NCBI GenBank assembly: GCA_964439085.1
Contig: CAYTNB010000182.1
Coordinates: forward strand, 1 to 5,143
Source of the DNA: JAADIV01 sp964439085
GTDB lineage: Bacteria > Desulfobacterota > Desulfobulbia > Desulfobulbales > VMSU01
Direction of reading: 5' to 3'
DNA length: 5,143 bases
Shown: positions 1-4,264 of the stretch, in pieces
How positions within the stretch are numbered: position 1 is the stretch's first letter
Layout of the letters: each line of letters starts with the position of its first letter
Position numbers and translations under genes: made by a program
Notes under the pieces: generated by a model
What the model was told of the DNA's origin: nothing
Database searches by the model: none
What the model saw: only the letters and a program-made list of their open reading frames with translations

Positions 1-412
1 CAAAGGCCTGGCGTGATAAATCCAGCGACTTTTGTTGATCGCTCCACTTATTACCAGTTGTTTTTGGTGCCATGTCACTTAAGACCACATTATAATGAGG
101 ACAATAATTTTTAATCGCAGTGATTGTCTCAGCGCCCATAATATCGCCATGAATAAATTCAATGGTCGCCCGTCCGGATTGTTGCATCCGACTACCATCC
201 TGAAGATCCACACCTATTACCAGGCCCTGTGGTCCAACAACCTTAGAGGTATAAATGGACCAGCTGCCAGGACAAGAACCGATATCAAGAACATTGTCAC
301 CACGCTTCAAGAAATGAAACCGCTCCTGTGCCTCCTCCAGCTTGTACACTGAGCGGGCCGGATATTTTTCCCTCTTGGCTTTTTTGAAATAATAGTCATG
401 AATGTTTTTCAC
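1..412 (-). CDS. rlmE: RlmE/FtsJ-type 23S rRNA (uridine-2'-O-)methyltransferase, partial (C-terminus outside window)
   Basis: The minus strand encodes 137 residues and stays open to the left edge. The family methylates the ribose 2'-OH of the A-loop uridine of 23S rRNA (U2552 in E. coli) with SAM, late in 50S assembly in the cytoplasm. Seen here: an N-terminal MKNIHDYYFKKAKREKYPAR stretch followed by SVYKLEE; the SAM-binding motif I DIGSCPGSW at residues 43-51 (DLGAAPGGW in E. coli); an acidic strand end GVDL at 67-70; HGDI at 88-91; and motif IV LSDMAPKTTGN at 111-121. K24 and D113 match the first Lys and the Asp of the family's catalytic K-D-K-E set; the other two lie outside the window. 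E. coli RlmE is 209 aa, so about two thirds is visible. The GTG at 412-410 was chosen because homologs begin just before this HDYYFKKAK block. An in-frame stop lies 12 codons upstream, a TTG 10 codons upstream is the alternative start, and no good Shine-Dalgarno is visible for either. Confidence 0.93.
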   Translation of the reverse strand, partial: MKNIHDYYFKKAKREKYPARSVYKLEEAQERFHFLKRGDNVLDIGSCPGSWSIYTSKVVGPQGLVIGVDLQDGSRMQQSGRATIEFIHGDIMGAETITAIKNYCPHYNVVLSDMAPKTTGNKWSDQQKSLDLSRQAF

Positions 413-471
413 ATCGTCGAAAATAGTGCATTTTGACAAGATTCACAACTTAAATCTAGGGTAATTTGCAT
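409..471 (-). CDS. Possible 20-residue upstream ORF with a CxxC motif, overlapping the rlmE start
   Basis: An ATG at 471-469 opens a 20-codon frame (MQITLDLSCESC...FSTM) that ends at TGA 411-409. The stop shares the four bases GTGA with the proposed GTG start of rlmE, the arrangement often seen in translationally coupled genes. The peptide carries Cys-Glu-Ser-Cys and is otherwise unrecognised. No Shine-Dalgarno precedes its ATG, so it may be chance. If translated, it would explain how the rlmE GTG is reached without its own ribosome-binding site. Confidence 0.25.
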   Translation of the reverse strand: MQITLDLSCESCQNALFSTM

Positions 472-472
472 G

Positions 473-502
473 ATTCTATCTAGCTGAATGTAAGGGTGGC
501 TA
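473..502 (-). promoter_or_regulatory. Weak sigma70-like promoter candidate for rlmE
   Basis: On the minus strand TAGCCA (502-497, 4/6 to TTGACA) and TAGAAT (478-473, 5/6 to TATAAT) are separated by 18 bp. This would put the start of transcription near 466 and give a leader of about 55 nt before the rlmE GTG. The rest of the 141-bp gap between rlmE and the AMMECR1 gene (413-553) shows no terminator on the minus strand. Read-through from the AMMECR1 gene is therefore equally possible. Confidence 0.3.
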
Positions 503-553
503 TTGAGTTATGCACGGAGTTAAGGGCTGTATAGACAAACCTAACTTGAATAG

Positions 554-1138
554 TTAAGTTTTCTTTTCGGAAAAATGTTGCACTTGGTAAGTCTCTATTT
601 CAACATTACCGGCACGCCAGGCCGTTGGTGCCAAACCTGCTTTATGACATAGGTGTCCTAAAAATTCTTCTCGATTAGGCAGCTGTTCCCATACCTGCGG
701 CAAGAAGGTTGCCGAAGCAGAACCATGACGGAGAATCACCCCATCAACACCTGGTCGTAGTTTAGCGATAAGGTCCTCGGCATCCATAAACTGAAGTAGG
801 CAAGGGTCAGTTAGCACACTTACCTCAATAGCAATTTCTGCTAATTCTTCAGGTCTAAGAGGCTTAAAGCGATAATCTTCAAAGGCGGCATTAAAGGCGT
901 TTCGTTTTACACCCTCCAACACCGTTGAGGTAGATGACAAATTGCCAATACAGCCCCGCAGTTGTCCCCCGCTGGTAAGAGTGACAAAAACGCCATGTTT
1001 TTCTTGAAATATCGAACCATCCAGATACAGCGACAAATCTTCATTTACAGACTTATCGTCTTCAGAAAATTTGGTTTTAATACTTAAACGGGCCAGCCTA
1101 ATCAGAGCCTGCCCCTGTTGTTCCGATAATGCTGTCAT
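554..1138 (-). CDS. AMMECR1-domain protein (AmmeMemoRadiSam system protein A family)
   Basis: This 194-residue protein spans one AMMECR1 domain, the usual size for the bacterial family. Landmarks are the N-terminal helix QALIRLARLSI (10-20), GVFVTL (49-54), the hallmark LRGCIG (60-65), AAFEDYRFKPL (84-94), the strand IAIEVSVL (102-109), PGVDGVIL (129-136) and the C-terminal block FLPQVWEQLPNREEFLGHLC (145-164) ending GLAPTAW. There is no signal peptide or membrane segment, so it should be cytoplasmic. In many anaerobes this family is encoded with a MEMO1-like protein and a radical SAM enzyme (the AmmeMemoRadiSam trio); neither partner is in this window. The biochemical role is unsettled: Cys63 in LRGCIG is the invariant residue usually suspected of being functional, which is inference. 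The ATG at 1138 is preceded by AAGGGGG (1150-1144) at five bases' spacing. A 12-bp hairpin with a U-run sits just upstream and could control its transcription. Confidence 0.93.
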   Translation of the reverse strand: MTALSEQQGQALIRLARLSIKTKFSEDDKSVNEDLSLYLDGSIFQEKHGVFVTLTSGGQLRGCIGNLSSTSTVLEGVKRNAFNAAFEDYRFKPLRPEELAEIAIEVSVLTDPCLLQFMDAEDLIAKLRPGVDGVILRHGSASATFLPQVWEQLPNREEFLGHLCHKAGLAPTAWRAGNVEIETYQVQHFSEKKT

Positions 1139-1159
1139 ACCATCCCCCTTAGGGCCTGT

Positions 1160-1211
1160 AAAAAAAAATAACCTGGCCCGAAGATTAAGATGTAAATCAG
1201 CCAGGTTATTT
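1160..1211 (-). terminator. Intrinsic terminator or attenuator upstream of the AMMECR1 gene
   Basis: Positions 1166-1177 and 1200-1211 form a perfect 12-bp inverted repeat (AAATAACCTGGC against GCCAGGTTATTT) with a 22-nt loop. Read leftward, the hairpin runs into nine U (plus-strand A's 1160-1168). That is the form of a Rho-independent terminator for minus-strand transcription. It lies downstream of the selenoprotein gene's own terminator and ends about 10 nt before the ribosome-binding site of the AMMECR1 gene. It is either a backup terminator or a leader attenuator for that gene. No clear promoter is visible between the two hairpins. Confidence 0.7.
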
Positions 1212-1231
1212 CCTTAACAAACCCTTAACGC

Positions 1232-1267
1232 AAAAAAGCCCCTGACCAAAGGTCAAGGGCTTTTTTT
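1232..1267 (-). terminator. Rho-independent terminator after the HesB-like selenoprotein gene
   Basis: The arms at 1232-1247 and 1251-1266 (core GCCCCTGACC / GGTCAAGGGC) flank a 3-nt loop. The single mismatch becomes a G·U pair in the minus-strand transcript. The stem is flanked by A-runs and T-runs, so the leftward transcript ends in a U-tract. It begins 20 bp after the selenoprotein stop codon (1289-1287). The sequence is symmetric enough to act on either strand, but no plus-strand gene lies to its left to use it. Confidence 0.9.
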
Positions 1268-1286
1268 ACTTCAAACGGCTAAAAAA

Positions 1287-1628
1287 TCAGCCGCAACTTC
1301 CTGAACCGCACGAGCCACAACCGCCTTCGCCTCCACCTCCGCTACTAAGCGGATTAGTAGAGGATATAGCAAAACCTGAGCTATAACCAGAATCATTATA
1401 GTCAAGCTTAATACCACCACATGTTTGCATCAATTCTTTAGCAACAAGAAAGGTCAAATCCGAATTATCATAAGTTTCGTCATCATCTTTTGGCTCATCC
1501 AGAGCCAACCCCAAAGAGGGGCCAGATCAACCACCTTGCATTAATGCAACACGAATAGCAGAATCGATATTATTCTGGGCCGTGTATTCTTTTAATTTAT
1601 CAACTGCCAAATCACTTACTTCAAGCAT
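1287..1628 (-). CDS. HesB/IscA-like selenoprotein; in-frame UGA at 1529-1527 read as selenocysteine 34
   Basis: Translating through the UGA gives 113 residues: a 33-residue N-terminal part ending IRVALMQGG, Sec34, then SGPSLGLALDEP (35-46), a middle with Cys70, and a glycine-rich tail with Cys104, Cys107 and Cys112. The GG-U-SG-P/S motif aligns with the GCSG motif of A-type Fe-S carriers (Cys35 of E. coli IscA). The tail cysteines take the place of the usual C-terminal CGCG pair. A-type carriers bind iron or Fe-S clusters for delivery to apoproteins in the cytoplasm, and a similar role is inferred here. HesB-like selenoproteins are a known family, with close homologs carrying Cys at this site. 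The start is firm: ATG 1628-1626 with AGGAGG (1639-1634) five bases upstream. The reading frame, homology and codon use continue without a break on both sides of the UGA, which argues against a pseudogene. Expression requires SelA/B/C/D elsewhere in the genome. The gene is probably monocistronic, with its own terminator. Confidence 0.92.
1490..1529 (-). promoter_or_regulatory. Putative bacterial SECIS element with its UGA(Sec) codon
   Basis: The UGA is at 1529-1527. Downstream in the mRNA, UUGGCUC (1508-1502) and GAGCCAA (1496-1490) form a perfect 7-bp stem around the 5-nt loop UGGAU. A G is at the second loop position, 26 nt separate it from the UGA, and the hairpin lies inside the coding region. 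As I recall the bSECIS rules (apical-loop G, roughly 16-37 nt from UGA), this fits. A second small hairpin, CCCC-UCUUU-GGGG (1521-1509), lies between UGA and the apical stem and could stack on it. SelB loaded with Sec-tRNA would bind here. Confidence 0.75.
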
Positions 1629-1633
1629 AAAAA

Positions 1634-1639
1634 CCTCCT
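1634..1639 (-). promoter_or_regulatory. Strong Shine-Dalgarno for the HesB-like selenoprotein
   Basis: A perfect AGGAGG on the minus strand sits five T's before the ATG at 1628. It fixes the start 33 codons upstream of the UGA. It is strong evidence that the region before the UGA is translated as part of this gene and is not non-coding leader. Confidence 0.9.
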
Positions 1640-1676
1640 GAAAATTGTTATGGAACACTCACTCTAGCTTCCTTCT

Positions 1677-1705
1677 AAAGTAACTGCGAATCATTCTTAA
1701 GTCAA
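1677..1705 (-). promoter_or_regulatory. Candidate promoter for the HesB-like selenoprotein gene
   Basis: TTGACT (1705-1700, 5/6 to the -35 consensus) and TACTTT (1682-1677, only 3/6 to -10) are separated by 17 bp on the minus strand. This would give a leader of about 40 nt. The spacer contains the small palindrome GAATGATTC, which could be an operator half or chance. The weak -10 would suit an activated promoter. Confidence 0.4.
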
Positions 1706-1753
1706 GTTTTGAGACGTAATTTTTTTATTCAGTTCCATCAAGCGGAAAATCTC

Positions 1754-1782
1754 TTGCCATAAATAATCCAGCCGCATATCAT
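1754..1782 (+). promoter_or_regulatory. Sigma70-type promoter for the apbE-nqr operon
   Basis: TTGCCA (1754-1759, 5/6) and TATCAT (1777-1782, 5/6) are separated by the optimal 17 bp. Transcription would begin near 1789, about 44 nt before the apbE ATG. It is the best-formed promoter in the window and lies in the divergent region shared with the selenoprotein gene. No stronger promoter is visible before nqrA, so it probably drives apbE, nqrA and nqrB together. Confidence 0.65.
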
Positions 1783-1805
1783 TGGTAGAGCAAATTTACA
1801 CCAAT
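1781..1805. repeat. 6-bp inverted repeat across the predicted apbE transcription start
   Basis: ATTGGT (1781-1786) and ACCAAT (1800-1805) are perfect inverted copies 13 bp apart. They overlap the last -10 bases and the expected start site, a position where a repressor operator would act. Arms this short can arise by chance, so the regulatory reading is tentative. Confidence 0.3.
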
Positions 1806-1832
1806 TAACAAACTGCAATCGAGATTTTGGCA

Positions 1833-2849
1833 ATGAAAAAAATTAAAAATTCACTAATTTTAGACCGCCGCAAATTTTTGCAAATTATTGCTATAGCGGG
1901 GGCATCGGGAGTTGGATGGTATGCGGGCATCAGACCGGGCCGAGAGATAAAAGTAGTACGGCGCAGCCAACCAATGATGGGCACGGTTTTAAACCTTATT
2001 GTTTATGGCGCCGAGCAAAATACCATTGATGCAGCACTGGATGCTACCATTAGGCGAATGTTAGAGTTGGAAAACCGCCTAAGCAGGTTCCGCCCCGGTA
2101 GTGAGGTCAGCCAATTAAATACAAATGGCAGCATTGATAACCCTGGCCCCGATTTATGTCGGGTGCTGAAAATATCACACAGTGTTAGTCAGCAATCAGG
2201 CGGAGCATTTGATATTACAGTGCTCCCTCTGGTAGAAATAAATCAGCAACATCAGGGAGGCCACAAACCTGATAAAGCCTCCTTAGCTACAGCCTTGGCA
2301 TTAGTTAACTATCAGGGCGTTAACGTAACTGATAAAAAAATAAACTTTACAAAACCTGGTATGGGCATAACCCTGGACGGTGTGGGCAAAGGTTATATAG
2401 TTGATCAGGGTGTTGCAGAACTTGAAAAATTTGGTTTTAATAAAATTTATGTTGAGGCAGGCGGTGATCTTATGGTGAAAGGCTCTAAACCTCACCACAA
2501 ACAATGGAAGATAGGTATTGAAAATCCACGACCAGCCACTCCAGCCAAGCTGGTAATCTTAAAAACAAGCAATCGAGCCGTAGCGACATCTGGTGATTAT
2601 ATGCAAGCCTACAACGCCGATTTTAGCCGCCATCATATTGTAAATCCCCACACCGGTTTTTCACCGCCGGAACTGGCAAGTGCCACAATCACTGCACCAA
2701 GCGTTGTCCTTGCAGATGCCTTGGCCACGGCCACCATGGTAATGGGTAGTGAAAGGTCTATTAAGATGTTGGCGAATATGCCGGACTGCGAGGGTTATTT
2801 TATCAATAAGGACCTCAGCCATCATCAAACCCGTAATTTTTTTGGTTAA
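1833..2849 (+). CDS. apbE: FAD:protein FMN transferase, Tat-exported
   Basis: ApbE enzymes use FAD and Mg2+ to attach FMN through a phosphoester bond to Thr in target flavoproteins. In Na+-NQR and Rnf these targets are subunits B and C (NQR) or D and G (Rnf). The 338-residue product starts with a twin-arginine signal: D11-R12-R13-K14-F15-L16 followed by a hydrophobic stretch (18-31). No lipobox Cys is seen, so a periplasmic protein, soluble or N-terminally anchored, is expected. Family landmarks in order are PMMGTVLNL from residue 47; RLSRFRPGSEVSQLN in the first third; GGAFDITVLPLVE; LDGVGKGYIVD around D182 (flavin site); VEAGGDL (E208-D212); AVATSGDY (249-256); HHIVNPHTG (267-275); and the metal-site ADALATA with D295 and T299. 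The ATG at 1833 is preferred over an in-frame TTG at 1827 because the twin-arginine peptide is complete from it; the Shine-Dalgarno is weak (GAG 1821-1823). It lies directly before nqrA, which points to NqrB and NqrC as its substrates. Confidence 0.96.
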   Translation: MKKIKNSLILDRRKFLQIIAIAGASGVGWYAGIRPGREIKVVRRSQPMMGTVLNLIVYGAEQNTIDAALDATIRRMLELENRLSRFRPGSEVSQLNTNGSIDNPGPDLCRVLKISHSVSQQSGGAFDITVLPLVEINQQHQGGHKPDKASLATALALVNYQGVNVTDKKINFTKPGMGITLDGVGKGYIVDQGVAELEKFGFNKIYVEAGGDLMVKGSKPHHKQWKIGIENPRPATPAKLVILKTSNRAVATSGDYMQAYNADFSRHHIVNPHTGFSPPELASATITAPSVVLADALATATMVMGSERSIKMLANMPDCEGYFINKDLSHHQTRNFFG

Positions 2850-2855
2850 ATACCG

Positions 2856-2872
2856 GGTAGTTTATAACTACC
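2856..2872 (+). other. Small hairpin in the 59-bp apbE-nqrA gap
   Basis: GGTAG (2856-2860) and CTACC (2868-2872) pair around the loop TTTATAA. A palindromic TACCGGGTA (2851-2859) overlaps the first arm and could form a competing fold. No U-tract follows, so it is not an intrinsic terminator and read-through from apbE to nqrA is expected. It could be an mRNA processing or stability element. TATAAC within the loop resembles a -10 box but has no matching -35. Confidence 0.3.
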
Positions 2873-2908
2873 TATCCCGTAATAACAACGGATAAATAGC
2901 CATTCTAA

Positions 2909-4264
2909 ATGTCATTAATTAAGATAAAAAAAGGCCTTAATATTCCTATTAAGGGTGCTCCTCGCCAAACCTTACCCGATGAGCCAACTACGCCAGCAGT
3001 CAGCCATGTCGCCCTGCTAGGGGATGATTATCCTGACCTTAAGCCTACAATGGAGGTTCAGGAAGGTGATATAGTCAAACTCGGACAGGTATTGTTTACC
3101 GATAAAAAAATTCCCGGCATAAAATTCACAGCTCCTGGATGCGGCCAAATCACCGCTATCCGGCGCGGCCCAAAACGTAAATTTGAGGCTCTTGTTATTG
3201 CCTTGGCTGGGGATGAAGAAGTAAATTTTCGTGATCTTGATCATCGGCAGGCAATTGATCTCAAACCTGCAGAAATACGCTCCACTCTGATCGAATCTGG
3301 ACTATGGACGGCTATCCGTTCAAGACCTTACGGCAAGATCCCCGCCGCTGATACCAAGGCTTGCGCCCTCCTTATCACCGCCATGGACACCCTGCCCCTA
3401 GCACCAGACCCAGAGTTAATCATATCTAAATACAGTGATGATTTTTTACTGGGAGCCCAAATCCTAAATCGCCTAACCCCCAGGACTACCGTCTGCTTTG
3501 CCAGAGGCCAGGTAAATCCGGTCAGGGATCTGATAAATATCAATGTGCAGGAGTTCAGCGGCCCCCACCCCGCAGGGCTGCCATCCACCCACATCCATTT
3601 TGTGCATCCAGCCAATCATGAAAAGGCCGTATGGCATATTGACTACTCGGATGTTATCGCAGTTGGTCACCTCTTTCGCACTGGGCGCCTAGCCACTAGG
3701 AGAATAATCTCACTGGCAGGCCCTGCTGTCAAAAATCCACGTTTACTAGCCGTAAGATTGGGAGCCCAAATTTCTAAAATTTGTCAAGATGAGATTAATT
3801 TGCCAGAGGCACGTCTAATTGCTGGTTCCGTCCTCACTGGTCGCCAGGCAGAAGGCTCAAATGATTTCATTGGCCGCTATCATCGTCAGATTTCCGCCCT
3901 GAATAATGATGCCGAGCGCAGCTTCCTCAACTGGTTACAACCAGGCTCTCAGCGTTTTTCCATCAAGCGCCTCTTCATTTCAGGTTTTTTGCCATCCAGA
4001 GATTTTGCGATGTCAACCGCCGCCTGGGGTGGCCAGCGAGCCATATTCCCCATCGGCACCTATGAGCAAGTTATGCCTTTGGATATTATGGCCACCGATC
4101 TTCTCAAAGCCATAGCCAATCAAGACACTGAAAAAGCCCAGGAACTTGGGTGTTTAGAATTAATCGAAGAAGATCTTGCTCTATGCTCCTTTGTCTGCCC
4201 CGGCAAAAATAATTTTGGATCCATGCTTCGCAAAATATTACAACAAATCGAGAAGGATGGTTGA
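2909..4264 (+). CDS. nqrA: Na+-translocating NADH:quinone reductase subunit A
   Basis: NqrA is the peripheral cytoplasmic subunit of the sodium-pumping NADH:quinone oxidoreductase. It has no flavin or Fe-S cluster of its own, and work on the Vibrio enzyme has implicated it with NqrB in quinone binding. The 451-residue product is close to the usual length (about 446-450). It begins with the family signature IKIKKGLNIPIKGAP (4-18), followed by the RnfC-like barrel segment VQEGDIVKLGQVLF (50-63) and FTAPGCGQITAIRRG (73-87). It ends with CSFVCPGK (426-433) and a terminal helix LRKILQQIEKDG, as in known NqrA proteins. An in-frame TAA lies immediately before the ATG, so 2909 is the only reasonable start, though its Shine-Dalgarno is poor. 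The gene follows apbE by 59 bp and overlaps nqrB by one base. Confidence 0.96.
   Translation: MSLIKIKKGLNIPIKGAPRQTLPDEPTTPAVSHVALLGDDYPDLKPTMEVQEGDIVKLGQVLFTDKKIPGIKFTAPGCGQITAIRRGPKRKFEALVIALAGDEEVNFRDLDHRQAIDLKPAEIRSTLIESGLWTAIRSRPYGKIPAADTKACALLITAMDTLPLAPDPELIISKYSDDFLLGAQILNRLTPRTTVCFARGQVNPVRDLININVQEFSGPHPAGLPSTHIHFVHPANHEKAVWHIDYSDVIAVGHLFRTGRLATRRIISLAGPAVKNPRLLAVRLGAQISKICQDEINLPEARLIAGSVLTGRQAEGSNDFIGRYHRQISALNNDAERSFLNWLQPGSQRFSIKRLFISGFLPSRDFAMSTAAWGGQRAIFPIGTYEQVMPLDIMATDLLKAIANQDTEKAQELGCLELIEEDLALCSFVCPGKNNFGSMLRKILQQIEKDG
4251..4257 (+). promoter_or_regulatory. Ribosome-binding site of nqrB inside the nqrA end
   Basis: AGAAGGA in the last codons of nqrA lies six bases before the nqrB ATG at 4264. 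It supports coupled translation of nqrA and nqrB at their TGATG junction and fixes the nqrB start. Confidence 0.8.

Noticed and set aside
95..352. 85-codon plus-strand open frame
   Set aside because: It is antisense to the well-supported RlmE frame, has no family resemblance and no ribosome-binding site.
544..560. AACTT/AAGTT inverted repeat at the AMMECR1 stop codon as a terminator
   Set aside because: The stem is only 5 bp of A/T-rich pairs, and no U-tract follows in the minus-strand transcript.
1287..1628. HesB-like gene as a pseudogene or two separate small genes split by a stop codon
   Set aside because: The frame is unbroken apart from one UGA placed exactly on the conserved Cys site. 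A strong ribosome-binding site precedes only the upstream ATG, a SECIS-like hairpin follows, and no good start or ribosome-binding site opens the 3' part.
1651..1737. TGGAAC (1651-1656) and GTTCCA (1732-1737) as a paired operator
   Set aside because: Six-base arms 75 bp apart are expected by chance in a region this size.
1783..1832. FMN riboswitch or other known leader RNA before apbE
   Set aside because: The leader is only about 45 nt, too short for an FMN riboswitch, and no conserved riboswitch core is visible.
1827..1835. TTG at 1827 as the apbE start
   Set aside because: It would add two residues only. The ATG at 1833 is a better start codon and already gives a complete twin-arginine signal.
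3017..3670. Minus-strand open frames opposite nqrA
   Set aside because: They are low-complexity shadows of nqrA with no recognisable domains; the plus frame is clearly NqrA throughout.
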